Assembly: GCF_001746295.1 (NCBI RefSeq)
Contig: NZ_MJAH01000004.1
Location: 463,995 to 527,994, forward strand
Direction: 5' to 3'
Source of the DNA: Streptomyces sp. LUP47B
Lineage (GTDB): Bacteria; Actinomycetota; Actinomycetes; Streptomycetales; Streptomycetaceae
Length of the DNA: 64,000 nt
Part shown: positions 17,386 through 26,315 of the stretch, piece after piece
How the letters are laid out: each line of letters opens with the position of its first letter
Position numbering within the stretch: position 1 is the first letter of the stretch
The notes under the pieces: generated by a model
The model's database searches: none
What the model was told of the DNA's origin: nothing
Seen by the model: the letters and a program-made list of their open reading frames with translations, nothing else
Position numbers and translations under genes: made by a program

Positions 17386-18102
17386 ATGACGACCACACGT
17401 AGAGCCTTCGGCGCCCTCGCGGCCGGCGCCGCCCTGGCCGCCCTCGCCCCCGCGGCCACCGCCAGCGCCTCGCCCCGCCACCGGCGCCTCATCGCCCACG
17501 ACGACTTCCGCCACGGCCTCGGCCGCTGGGCCGTCGAACTGGAGCAGGGCGGCACGGTCACCGCGCGGCGCGGAGTACTGGAGGTCGACGTGCCCGCCGG
17601 CGCGACGATCTGGTTCAGGCAGCCGCTCGACGGCCCGTACGTCCTGGAGTACACCGCCACGCCCGTCTCCGAGGGCGGGGTCAACGACCGGGTGTCCGAC
17701 CTGAACAACTTCTGGAACGCGGTCGACGTCCGGTCCCCCGACGACCTCTTCGCCACCCACCGGGGCGGGGCGCTCGCCGAGTACGACTACCTGAAGACGT
17801 ACTACTCGGGCTACGGCGCCAACTACAACACCACGACGAGGCTGCGCCGATACGTCGGGGAGTCCGCTGTGCGGCCGCTGATCTACGACTACACCGAGCC
17901 GTTGCTCGTCGCGAACGAACCGAACAGGGTGCGGATTGTCTCCGACGGCTCCAAAGTGCACTGGTGGGACAACGGCCGGCTCGTCTTCGACTACACCGAC
18001 CCGGAGCCCTACACGAGGGGACACTTCGCGTTCCGGACCACCTGGAGCCACTTCCGGATCAGTGACTTCCGGGTATGGCGGTCGCAGCGTCAACATTCGT
18101 GA
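17386..18102 (+). CDS. Secreted DUF6250-type beta-sandwich protein (Tat signal)
   Basis: The 238-residue protein starts MTTTRRAFGALAAGAALAAL, a twin-arginine-like signal with cleavage after ASAS. The mature part (DDFRHGLGRWAVELEQGG ... FRTTWSHFRISDFRVWR) resembles concanavalin-like sheets seen in polysaccharide-acting or -binding proteins. I recognise it as DUF6250, found near pectin and rhamnogalacturonan enzymes, from general pattern only. The ATG at 17386 follows GGAAGGAA. A LacI-type operator sits upstream. No catalytic residues can be named. It could be a lyase, a hydrolase or a carbohydrate-binding protein. Confidence 0.75.
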   Translation: MTTTRRAFGALAAGAALAALAPAATASASPRHRRLIAHDDFRHGLGRWAVELEQGGTVTARRGVLEVDVPAGATIWFRQPLDGPYVLEYTATPVSEGGVNDRVSDLNNFWNAVDVRSPDDLFATHRGGALAEYDYLKTYYSGYGANYNTTTRLRRYVGESAVRPLIYDYTEPLLVANEPNRVRIVSDGSKVHWWDNGRLVFDYTDPEPYTRGHFAFRTTWSHFRISDFRVWRSQRQHS

Positions 18103-18214
18103 CGGGAGACCTATTCCTCCTTTGGCGAACACTTTAAGCGTGGCTTATCTCACCGCCCGTCAAGTCCTTCCTACGGTCGCGTAAGTCACATTCAAAGGTG
18201 AATCATGAACGGCT

Positions 18215-19033
18215 GTGGCAGACGATTCGAAGGATGACAGCAGCTCAGTGATCGGGTCGTACGTGGCGGTGGGGGACAGCTTCACCGAGGGCGTCGGCGA
18301 CCCCGGCCCCGACGGGGCGTTCGTCGGCTGGGCCGACCGGTTCGCGGTGCTTCTCGCGGACCGGCGGCCCGAGGGCGACTTCAGGTACAGCAATCTCGCC
18401 GTACGCGGGAAGCTGCTCGACCAGATCGTCGAGGACCAGCTTCCGCAGGCCGTCGAACTGGCACCGGACCTGGTGTCGTTCTGCGCCGGCGGCAACGACA
18501 TCATCCGGCCAGGTACCGACCCCGACGAGGTCGCCGAGCGCTTCGAGCGGGCGATCGCCCGGCTCACCGAGGCGTGCGGCACGGTCATGGTGACGACCGG
18601 CTTCGACACACGTGGTGTTCCCGTGCTCAAGCATCTGCGGGGCAAGATCGCCACGTACAACGGACATGTGCGGGCCGTCGCCGACCGGTACGGATGCCCG
18701 GTGCTCGACCTGTGGTCCCTGAAGACCATTCAGGACCGGCGGGCCTGGGACGGCGACCGACTGCACCTCTCTCCCGAAGGGCACACGCGTGTGGCGCTCA
18801 GGGCGGGCCAGGTCCTCGGCCTCGAGGTCCCGGCCGACCCGGACCAGCCGTGGCCGCCGCTTCCGCCGCGCGGTCCGCTGGACGTGCGACGGGACGACGT
18901 CCACTGGGCGCGGGAGTATCTGGTGCCGTGGATCGGGCGGCGGCTGCGGGGGGAGTCCTCCGGGGACCACGTGACGGCCAAGGGTGTGCTGTCGCTGGAC
19001 GACATCAAGACACGGATCGCTTCGGTGGCTTGA
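18215..19033 (+). CDS. SGNH/GDSL-family hydrolase
   Basis: The 272-residue cytoplasmic protein shows the SGNH blocks: VGDSFTEGVGD with the catalytic Ser (block I), an NLAVRGK-type block II glycine region, FCAGGNDII with the Asn (block III), and WDGDRLHLSPEGH with catalytic Asp and His (block V). It is an esterase/lipase-like hydrolase of unknown substrate. GTG start at 18215; AAAGGTGA lies rather far upstream (about 13 bases), and no better in-frame start is seen. A TACGGT hexamer at 18172-18177 could be the -10. It converges with the TetR gene 43 bases downstream. Confidence 0.9.
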   Translation: MADDSKDDSSSVIGSYVAVGDSFTEGVGDPGPDGAFVGWADRFAVLLADRRPEGDFRYSNLAVRGKLLDQIVEDQLPQAVELAPDLVSFCAGGNDIIRPGTDPDEVAERFERAIARLTEACGTVMVTTGFDTRGVPVLKHLRGKIATYNGHVRAVADRYGCPVLDLWSLKTIQDRRAWDGDRLHLSPEGHTRVALRAGQVLGLEVPADPDQPWPPLPPRGPLDVRRDDVHWAREYLVPWIGRRLRGESSGDHVTAKGVLSLDDIKTRIASVA

Positions 19034-19076
19034 GCCGTACGCGGTGCCGGGGCCGGGCGGGCTTCGCCCTTCCGCG

Positions 19077-19685
19077 CTATGCGGGCCCCGGGCCGTCCAG
19101 CCCGAGTTCGCGGGCCAGGGCCTCGTCCACCCACTCCTGGGCCCGGGACCTGGGTACCGCGCCCGCGTAGGACGTCAGTTGGACGGCGAGGCCGTCCAGG
19201 AGAGCGGTGAGGCGCAGCGCTGTGGCCCGCGGGTCCGGGCAGTGGAACTCGCCCGCGGCCACGCCCTCGGCGATCACTTCCGCGAGAGCGGCCTTCCAGC
19301 GCCTGTCGAGGTCGCGGGTGACCTCCTGGAGCGCCGGCTCGCGCAGGGCCACCGCCCACCCCTCGATCCACAGCCGCCAGCCCTTGGCCTGGCCCGTCGG
19401 CGCGTACCAGCGAACGGCCGCCCGCAGGCGGCGCAGGGCGCTGGTACGGCGGCCGAGAAGCTTGCGCAGATGGGCCAGATCGTCCTCGGCGGCATAGGTG
19501 AACGCGGCGGCGACCAGCTTCTCCTTCGTGGAGAAGTGGTAGAGCACCAGGGCGTTGCTGACTCCGAGCACCGAGGCCACGTCGGCGATCCTGACGGCCG
19601 CCACACCCCGCGCCTCGATCTGCTCGATGGCGGCCCGCAACAGCTCCTCGCGCCGCTCGGCCACTGTCAACCGCACTCTCGCCAC
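19077..19685 (-). CDS. TetR-family transcriptional regulator
   Basis: The 202-residue protein has an N-terminal TetR DNA-binding domain (LLRAAIEQIEARGVAAVRIADVASVLGVSNALVLYHFSTKEKL) with the typical helix-turn-helix ending YHFxxKEKL, and an all-helical ligand domain with the BetI/TetR_C look. GTG start at 19685. It lies 49 bases downstream of the amino-acid dehydrogenase gene on the same strand, so the two may be cotranscribed. A palindrome typical of TetR binding stands upstream of the dehydrogenase. Confidence 0.92.
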   Translation of the reverse strand: MARVRLTVAERREELLRAAIEQIEARGVAAVRIADVASVLGVSNALVLYHFSTKEKLVAAAFTYAAEDDLAHLRKLLGRRTSALRRLRAAVRWYAPTGQAKGWRLWIEGWAVALREPALQEVTRDLDRRWKAALAEVIAEGVAAGEFHCPDPRATALRLTALLDGLAVQLTSYAGAVPRSRAQEWVDEALARELGLDGPGPA

Positions 19686-19734
19686 GGGATCACCCTAAGC
19701 CGTCACTCGGTGGGGTGCCGCCCCGAGGGCCAGG

Positions 19735-20913
19735 TCAGCGGTACCAGCCGAACCGGTCCGCGATCACCGGCAGCCGGTCCGCGACCAGTGCGTGGGCGGC
19801 GGCCCGCGGCGAGATCCCGTCCGCCTCCGCGCGGGCCAGCAACTGTTCGACGAGGGCACGCATGGAACGCCGTATGTGCGCGAAGGCCTCGCCCGCGTCC
19901 GCGCCGATGTCGCCGAACAGGGTCCACCACCACCAGGCGTTGGTCCCGGAGTTGACCACGACGTCCGGCAGTACGGTGATCCCGCGCGCCGCCAGCAGGG
20001 CCTCCGCCGCGGGCAGGACCGGCATGTTGGCCGCCTCGACGATCCAACGGGCCCTGATCCGCTCCTGGTTGCCGGTGTCGATCGTGTAGGACACCGCCGC
20101 GGGCACGAGTACCTCCGCCTCCAGCGACAGCCAGGCGTCGCCGGGCAGTTCGCGGTCGGCGGGACGCAGGGCGGTGCGGTCCACGGTGCCGTAGGTGTCC
20201 CTGGCGGCCAGCAGCGCCTCCACGTCGAGCCCCGCGGGGTTGAAGACCGTGCCCTTGATGTCGGCGACCGCCATCACGGTGAGTCCCGCGCGCGTGAGGA
20301 AACGGGCCGTGGCCCCGCCCATGGTGCCAAGGCCCTGCACCGCCACGCGCGTGCCCGCGTACGGCACCCCGGCCAGGTCCAGGGCCGCGAGGACCGACTC
20401 GGCGACCCCGCAGCCGCCCGCGAGTTCGTCGAGTCCGATGCCGTCGACCTCGACGGCGAACGCGTCCGCGAGCCGCCGCCGGGCCGTGGCCTCGTCGTCG
20501 AGCAGCGGATAGACCGCCTGGATCGAGGAGACCAGGCCGGCCTCCGCGGCCGCCCGGTCCACCAGGTCCTGGCTGAGACCGAGGTCCTCGCCGGTCGTCC
20601 AGCAGCTTTCGACGTACGGTCGCATGGCGCGCAGGTAGCGCACGAGGAGGCCGTACGCCGCCGGATCCCGGGGGTCGCAGTCGATGCCGCCCTTGGCGCC
20701 GCCCAGCGGGATGTAGCGCGCCTCGGGGTCGTAGTGCAGGGCCTCTTTCATGGTCATGCCGCGGGCGAGCCCGGTGACTTCGTCGAGGGTGCAGCCGGGG
20801 CGCATCCGCAGGCCGCCGCTGGCGACACCCCGTACCAGTCGGTCGACGACGAGGAAGCCCTGGTGGCCGGTGACGTGGTCCGTCCAGGTGAGCGACAGCA
20901 AGGGGGTGGTCAC
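19735..20913 (-). CDS. Glu/Leu/Phe/Val dehydrogenase family protein
   Basis: The 392-residue oxidoreductase has the substrate-binding PLGGAKGGI (catalytic-region lysine), GTNAWWWW in place of the usual GVNxSYFE motif, and a Rossmann motif VAVQGLGTMGGATARFL for NAD(P). The length lies between leucine dehydrogenases and hexameric glutamate dehydrogenases; the Trp-rich insert is unusual, so substrate should be left open (oxidative deamination of an amino acid). GTG start at 20913. The gene is followed by its probable TetR regulator and preceded by an inverted repeat at 20939-20958. Confidence 0.88.
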   Translation of the reverse strand: MTTPLLSLTWTDHVTGHQGFLVVDRLVRGVASGGLRMRPGCTLDEVTGLARGMTMKEALHYDPEARYIPLGGAKGGIDCDPRDPAAYGLLVRYLRAMRPYVESCWTTGEDLGLSQDLVDRAAAEAGLVSSIQAVYPLLDDEATARRRLADAFAVEVDGIGLDELAGGCGVAESVLAALDLAGVPYAGTRVAVQGLGTMGGATARFLTRAGLTVMAVADIKGTVFNPAGLDVEALLAARDTYGTVDRTALRPADRELPGDAWLSLEAEVLVPAAVSYTIDTGNQERIRARWIVEAANMPVLPAAEALLAARGITVLPDVVVNSGTNAWWWWTLFGDIGADAGEAFAHIRRSMRALVEQLLARAEADGISPRAAAHALVADRLPVIADRFGWYR

Positions 20914-20938
20914 ACGGGCTCCGGTGCGGGCGGACGGC

Positions 20939-20958
20939 TACTGAACGGGGGGTCAGTA
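20939..20958. promoter_or_regulatory. TetR-type operator upstream of the dehydrogenase
   Basis: Inverted repeat TACTGAAC (20939-20946) and GGTCAGTA (20951-20958), one mismatch, spacer of four. The shape matches TetR-family operators, and it begins 26 bases upstream of the dehydrogenase GTG. The likely ligand-responsive binder is the TetR encoded just after the dehydrogenase. Confidence 0.65.
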
Positions 20959-21088
20959 TTTGCATCCGGCCGCGCCCTGTCAACGTGATCAGCTCCGACG
21001 GCGTCCCTATCCGTGTGACCGGACAGACGCCGGCACTGTCAGTGGGGCGGACCATAATGGATGCCTCAGCACTCCCCCTGGAGGTACC

Positions 21089-22267
21089 GTGACCGGCTTC
21101 CGTCCCCTGAGCTCCGGGCTCCGCGCGCTGCAGCCCGCGGCCTTCGGTGCGGACCCGAGCGGTGAGCGCATGGCGCGTATCCGCAGATCCCCCCACTACA
21201 AAGACGGTGTCTTCCAGAACCCCGGCGGATCCACGCGGACCCGGCCCGAGGGGTCGGCTACGGACTTCGCCAAGAGCTACTTCGACAGCGACGCCCGGCA
21301 GCAGCGTGCTCCGCAGGGCCGGATCCCGGTCCACGCCACGACGCTCGCCGACCTCTCCAAGCCCCCGGCCACCGGACTGCGGCTGACCTGGATGGGGCAC
21401 TCCAGCGTGCTCGCCGAGATCGACGGACGGCGGGTGCTGTTCGACCCCGTATGGGGCGAGCGGTGCTCCCCGTTCCCCTTCGCCGGGCCGAAGCGGCTGC
21501 ACCCCGTGCCCTTGCCGCTCGCCGCGCTCGGTCCGGTCGACGTGATCGTGATCTCCCACGATCACTACGACCACCTGGACATGCCCACGATCAAGCAACT
21601 GGCCGGGACGGACACCGTCTTCGCCGTGCCGCTCGGTGTGGGAGCCCACCTCGAGCACTGGGGCGTCTCCGCCGACCGGCTGCGTGAGCTGGACTGGCAC
21701 GAGTCGGCCGAGGTCGCCGGACTGACGCTGACGGCCACCCCGGCTCGGCACTTCTGCGGGCGGGGGTTGCGGAACACCCAGCACACGCTGTGGGCGTCCT
21801 GGGTCGTCTCCAGTGGAGAACGCCGGATCTACCACAGCGGCGACACCGGGTACTTCGAGGGGTTCAAGGACATCGGCGCCGCGTTCGGGCCCTTCGACGC
21901 GACGATGATCCAGCTCGGCGCCTACTCGGAGTTCTGGCCGGAGATTCACATGACGCCCGAAGAGGCTGTGCAGTCTCATCTGGATCTGCAGGGCGGGGAT
22001 GCGACGGAGGGCGTGCTGCTGCCGATCCACTGGGGCACGTTCAATCTGGCGCAGCATCCTTGGGCGGAGCCCGCGGACCGGACGATGGTGCTGGCCCACA
22101 AGGCCGGCATCGCGATGGCCTCGCCTCGGCCGGGGGAGCCGTTCGAGCCCGGGGCCGTCCCGGCGGTCGATCCTTGGTGGCGAGGGGTGGCGAAGGCGCC
22201 GGCCGGGGGATGGGTGGCGTTGCCGACGGTGGTGGAGGAGGCCCCCGTACCCGTGGCTGAGGTCTGA
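21089..22267 (+). CDS. Metallo-beta-lactamase-fold hydrolase (NAPE-PLD/UlaG-like)
   Basis: The 392-residue protein has the dinuclear metal motif H157-D-H159-Y-D161-H162, and further ligands in TATPARHFCGRGL, HSGDTGYF and LLPIHWGTFNLA. Segments such as [30 protein letters not shown] match the phospholipase-D-like branch of the family (NAPE-PLD, YtnP-like hydrolases). No signal peptide, so cytoplasmic. GTG start at 21089 follows CTGGAGG; an upstream in-frame ATG gives an unlikely leader. It is monocistronic, and the substrate cannot be told from sequence. Confidence 0.9.
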   Translation: MTGFRPLSSGLRALQPAAFGADPSGERMARIRRSPHYKDGVFQNPGGSTRTRPEGSATDFAKSYFDSDARQQRAPQGRIPVHATTLADLSKPPATGLRLTWMGHSSVLAEIDGRRVLFDPVWGERCSPFPFAGPKRLHPVPLPLAALGPVDVIVISHDHYDHLDMPTIKQLAGTDTVFAVPLGVGAHLEHWGVSADRLRELDWHESAEVAGLTLTATPARHFCGRGLRNTQHTLWASWVVSSGERRIYHSGDTGYFEGFKDIGAAFGPFDATMIQLGAYSEFWPEIHMTPEEAVQSHLDLQGGDATEGVLLPIHWGTFNLAQHPWAEPADRTMVLAHKAGIAMASPRPGEPFEPGAVPAVDPWWRGVAKAPAGGWVALPTVVEEAPVPVAEV

Positions 22268-23403
22268 GCCACGGTCGCTGATCTGTCTCACCGCGCTGTG
22301 GGGCGGTTGGGGGCCGGGGCCGGGGCCGGGGTGGCTGGGCGGGCGGTTTTCCCTGTCCCTGGGTGGGCGGTCCAGTCACCTGAGGGGCGCGGGGGAGTTG
22401 GGTGGGGGCCGGGTGGTCTGTGGCCGGGGCGCGTCACCGCGGTGGGCGCGGGGGCCTTGTCTGCGCCGCCGCCTATCTGGTGCTGCCGCCGGGCCTCGAC
22501 CGCAACCGGCGGGTCCTGACCGCGCACGTCCCGGCGTGCCTTGCCCCGGGGCCGCACGGCGACATCCGTGATCCCGGCCCAGTCGGACGGCCGCGAGGGC
22601 GACCCCGGCCAAGCCTTCGTCCGCCTCCAGGTGGTGCGTACGGCACTGGAGGCGGGCCTGCAGTTCCTGCGCAAGGCGTGGCCCAAGCGCTCTGAGGGGC
22701 TCGGCGCCAGGTCCTGCGTGTGGTGGTTCTCCGTGTGTGGAAGCGAGCCGTGTGGCGTGGGGGCAGGCCGTGTGTCGGGGCCGACCGGTGCGGGTGGGGC
22801 GGGGTGACGTTCGTGACCGTCCGGGTCCTGGGGTCCTGCGCCGACATGTGACCGCTCGGTGCCCTGGGGGACCGGACGGGACGCGGCCGTAGAACCGCGA
22901 CGGTGTCGACAGGCGCCGGATTGCTGGACCGGTGACTGCCGCTCGCTGGTGATGAATCCCTGACCGCCTTCCCGGACGAGGCCGTCGGCTGAGGCTGACC
23001 GACACGGTCAGTGACAATCCGGAAGCCTCGGGCCAACGCTCCGGAGGGGTGTCGGTGGGGCTGCCGTAGTCGGGGAAACGGCTGACGCGGCGACTGGGGC
23101 GCCCGTGCCCCCTGGAGCCTCGCCGGACGCACGTGACCGCTTCTGACCAGGACTGATCGGATTCACTCGTTCGGGGATTCCCGGCCGATCCGCTTGTCGG
23201 TCAGTCGTGCGACACCTCATACCAGAGCGGGATGCTCCGCGGAGGACTTTGTCAACAGCCGCTCGCACCTGATGCGTTGGCGACTACTGTGAGTGTCCGC
23301 CGGGCGACGAGGGGTTGAAGTCTTCGGTTCTCTCGACCGGTACGCCATGACGCATGCCCACGGCGAACAGCCGCGGTGCGGGGAGGAGGGAGGGGACGCG
23401 CCG
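22268..23403. other. About 1.1 kb without a convincing gene; possible decayed coding segments
   Basis: The first part is G-rich with three short GGGGCC repeats near 22310. Between 22455 and 22570 one plus-strand frame has strongly GC-biased third positions (encoding AAYLVLPPGLDRNRRVLTAH). From about 22565 to 22705 the bias moves to the next frame (GQAFVRLQVVRTALEAGLQF). Neither has a ribosome site, a sound start or a recognised domain, so a frame-shifted remnant is possible. The 22800-23400 part carries the upstream region of the conservon; I could not fix its promoter. Confidence 0.4.
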
Positions 23404-26247
23404 GTGACCGACGACCATGCCGCCGCGCACCCCGCCCGGCAGCCCGCAGGGGCACACGCCGGAGCCCGCCGAACCGGGCCGGCAGGCCCGGGACCCTCCG
23501 GCCAACAGGACCGACGGACCAGTACAAGGACACCGATGTCTCACCTCCGTGCCCCGGCCGCACGCGCAGACCGCCGCGAGGGCGGGCGGCACGGGCGGCC
23601 GGTCGCCCGCCCCGCCCCGTCGCTGCCGGAGACGCACTTACGGCCGCAACTGCTGCGGCTGGCCGTGCTCCCACCGATCGCGGTCGCCCTCAGCGGCTGT
23701 GCGGCCGTCCTGTTCACCGTCCGCTCCACCGGGGCACAACCCAGCCTCATCCTGTGGGGTGTCCTGGCCGGGGCGGTCTCGGTGGCCCTCGCGGGCATTC
23801 TCATCGCCGCCGTGGCGGCCGACCGCGCCGCCAGGACGGTGAGCGACCGTGTCGGCGCGTTGCGCCGCAGCAGCGCGCGCCGCGAGGCCGACCTGCGGGT
23901 GCTGGTCGAGGGGCTGCGGCGCGGGGAGATTCCGCCGGGGCGCGGCCCCCGCAGCGGTCCGCCCGAGGACGCCGACGACTTCGAACTGCTCGCCGCCGAC
24001 CTGGCTCGCGCCCACGACGGGGCCGTCACCGCGGTCGTCCAGGCAGCCCAGCTCTCCAGTCAGGCCGGTAGCGAACAGAAGCTGGAGGTCTTCGTCAACC
24101 TGGCGCGGCGGCTTCAGTCGCTGGTGCACCGAGAGATCTCCATCCTCGACGAGCTGGAGAACGAGATCGAGGACCCCGACCTGCTCAAGGGGCTCTTCCA
24201 CGTCGACCACCTCGCCACCCGGATCCGCCGGCATGCCGAGAACCTCGCCGTCCTCGGCGGTGCCGTCTCGCGTCGGCAGTGGAGCAACCCCGTCTCCATG
24301 ACCGAGGTGCTGCGCTCCGCCATCGCCGAGGTCGAGCAGTACTCACGGGTCAAGCTCGTGCCGCCGATCGACGGCACGCTGCGTGGGCACGCCGTCGCCG
24401 ACGTCATCCATCTGCTGGCCGAACTCGTCGAGAACGCCACGGTGTTCTCGGCGCCGCACACTCAAGTGCTGCTGCGCGCCAACCTCGTGACCTCCGGGCT
24501 CGCCGTCGAGGTGGAGGACCGCGGGCTCGGCATGCCCGTCGCCGAACAGCACCGGATGAACGCCCTGTTGGCGGATCCCGACCAGGTCAACGTCGCGAGC
24601 CTGCTGGCCGACGGGCGTATCGGGCTGTTCGTGGTGTCACAGCTCGCGAAGCGGCACGGGATCCATGTCCGGCTCCAGACCAACATCTACGGCGGCGTCC
24701 AGGCCGTCCTCGTGGTGCCGCAGGCGCTGCTGGGTTCGGCGCCGGGGGCGATCGGTGCGCAGTCGCCGGAGGCCGGCGGGTCGGGTGGGGCCGCGGGTAC
24801 GGCCGTATCCGCGCAGGGCCCGGCGCACCCGCGACCCGGGCATGAGGCACGGCACCGGGGCGCGCCCGCCGAGCCGCGCCGGGGGGAGTCCCGGGGCACG
24901 CAGCCCGGACTCGACGGCCGTACGGCGCCGACGACGAAGAGCGGCGGAGCGGTGCCGCAGGGCGGCCGGCCCGGACGGAACGGCCGCGTGCAGGGCCCTA
25001 ACGGCAGCGGGCCGGTACGGAACGGCAGTGGTCGCGCGCCGAGCGACGGTGACCGCGCGCCGAGTGGCGGTGGATCCTTGGCCGGCGGTGCCGGGTCGCT
25101 GACGCACGGCGGCGGAGGCGTACCGGCCGGCGACGGGGCTGCGCTGGATGGTGGCGGGGCCGCGTCGAGCGGTGGGGGGCGTGGACCTGGTGGCAGTGAC
25201 TCCATGGCGAGTGGCGGTGGGCCCTTTCTGAACGGTGGCTCGCAGGCACTGACCGGCGTTCCGAGTGAGGGCGGCCGCCTGTCGGGGGGTGGCGTGTCCG
25301 TCCCGGACGGGGGCTCGGGGATGTCGAGCGGTCGGGGGCAGGTGCCTGGCGGCAGCGGCTTCCCGCCCGATGGCGGTGGGTCCCTTTCGGACGGTGGCTC
25401 GGCGGTGCCGGGTAGCGGGGGGAGCCTTCCGGGTGGGGACGAGGCGTGGTCCGGCGGCAGCGAGAGCTTGGCCGGTGGCGGGACCGATCGGAAGGCTGGT
25501 GGTGGAACCGGGCCGAACGGCGGTGGAGCGCGCTCGGGGCGGCCTGCGCCGTTGCCGGTGCGTGGGGCTCGTGGGGAGCGGCCGAACCCCGCCGAGGCCG
25601 TGCCCGGGATCAGGCCCGGCGACCGGCATCTGGTGGTGGAGCATGTGACCGCGCCGCCCACCCCGCGTACCGGGACCGTCCGCGGCACCATGGGCAAGCC
25701 CCAACTGCCCCGCCGCCGCGCCCAGGAGCACATCGCACCCCAGCTGCGCGGCGGACCGGCGCCACGGCAGGACCCCGAGTACCCGGCCGGCCACGACCCG
25801 GGACTGATGGCGGCCTTCCAGCGCGGAATCAGCCTCGCCGAGGCCCAGCAGCACCTGGAGCAGGCGCCCGACGAACCGACCACGACGCTCCCGGCGCCGC
25901 GTATGGAGACCGACTCCATGGACCCGGCACACACCACGTCCCGCTCCATTGACCCCGCCCACTTGGGTTCGGCCCACCCGGACACGGCGACAACGGACCG
26001 CACGCATACGGACACCACAGGCACGACGGACATGTCTTACGAGTCCCGCCCCACCCCGTCCCCCGACCCGTCCGCCTCCTTCGGCTTCGGCTTCGGCCTC
26101 GACACGAACCACACGGACGCCACCCCCATGACCGACACCGCCGCCATCGACGTAACTCCCATGGAGCGGCCCCACATATCCGAGACGCACGGTCGCGATC
26201 TCGACCGCACCACCCCCCGGCACGACGGGAGCGCACCCGCCGGATGA
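23404..26247 (+). CDS. cvnA: Conservon sensor histidine kinase-like protein CvnA
   Basis: About 947 residues from the GTG at 23404, which follows GGGAGGAGGGAGGGG; alternative starts are ATG 23347 and ATG 23536. Two membrane helices stand near the N terminus (LAVLPPIAVALSGCAAVLFTV; LILWGVLAGAVSVALAGILIAAV) with almost no extracellular sensor between them. Next come the helical region with VHREISILDELENE, and an ATPase domain with the N box (ELVENATVFS), DRGLGM and GRIGLFVVSQLAKRHGI. The last 450 residues are low complexity: a Gly/Ser repeat zone, a basic Pro-rich part and a Thr/Asp-rich tail. It heads a four-gene conservon in which it should pass a signal to the CvnB-C-D module at the membrane. 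Confidence 0.92.
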   Translation: MTDDHAAAHPARQPAGAHAGARRTGPAGPGPSGQQDRRTSTRTPMSHLRAPAARADRREGGRHGRPVARPAPSLPETHLRPQLLRLAVLPPIAVALSGCAAVLFTVRSTGAQPSLILWGVLAGAVSVALAGILIAAVAADRAARTVSDRVGALRRSSARREADLRVLVEGLRRGEIPPGRGPRSGPPEDADDFELLAADLARAHDGAVTAVVQAAQLSSQAGSEQKLEVFVNLARRLQSLVHREISILDELENEIEDPDLLKGLFHVDHLATRIRRHAENLAVLGGAVSRRQWSNPVSMTEVLRSAIAEVEQYSRVKLVPPIDGTLRGHAVADVIHLLAELVENATVFSAPHTQVLLRANLVTSGLAVEVEDRGLGMPVAEQHRMNALLADPDQVNVASLLADGRIGLFVVSQLAKRHGIHVRLQTNIYGGVQAVLVVPQALLGSAPGAIGAQSPEAGGSGGAAGTAVSAQGPAHPRPGHEARHRGAPAEPRRGESRGTQPGLDGRTAPTTKSGGAVPQGGRPGRNGRVQGPNGSGPVRNGSGRAPSDGDRAPSGGGSLAGGAGSLTHGGGGVPAGDGAALDGGGAASSGGGRGPGGSDSMASGGGPFLNGGSQALTGVPSEGGRLSGGGVSVPDGGSGMSSGRGQVPGGSGFPPDGGGSLSDGGSAVPGSGGSLPGGDEAWSGGSESLAGGGTDRKAGGGTGPNGGGARSGRPAPLPVRGARGERPNPAEAVPGIRPGDRHLVVEHVTAPPTPRTGTVRGTMGKPQLPRRRAQEHIAPQLRGGPAPRQDPEYPAGHDPGLMAAFQRGISLAEAQQHLEQAPDEPTTTLPAPRMETDSMDPAHTTSRSIDPAHLGSAHPDTATTDRTHTDTTGTTDMSYESRPTPSPDPSASFGFGFGLDTNHTDATPMTDTAAIDVTPMERPHISETHGRDLDRTTPRHDGSAPAG
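24985..25560 (+). repeat. Degenerate Gly/Ser-rich coding repeats inside cvnA
   Basis: The DNA is a run of related GGNGG-rich units encoding patterns such as SGGGSLAGG, SGGGRGPGG, SDGGSAVPGSGG, with no fixed period. It codes for a flexible linker of about 190 residues in CvnA. G over C skew is clear, and the opposite strand is open too, which creates a false antisense ORF. Confidence 0.75.
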
Positions 26248-26315
26248 CCACGCCCGCGTTCACCCCACCCCCCAGCGCTCCCGCACACCTTCGTACCTCA
26301 AGGAGTCGATCCACC

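Noticed and set aside
22376..23017. 213-codon minus-strand ORF in the gene-poor region
   Set aside because: Arg/Pro-rich composition, no ribosome site and no recognised domain; typical of random open frames at high GC.
24985..25560. Repeats that might suggest a CRISPR array or satellite
   Set aside because: The units have no constant length or sequence and no spacers; they lie in frame within cvnA and encode a Gly/Ser linker.
24637..26223. 528-codon minus-strand ORF opposite cvnA
   Set aside because: It is a by-product of the Gly/Ser repeat DNA and high GC; the plus strand has the known domains, and the antisense product is Pro/Arg/Thr low complexity.
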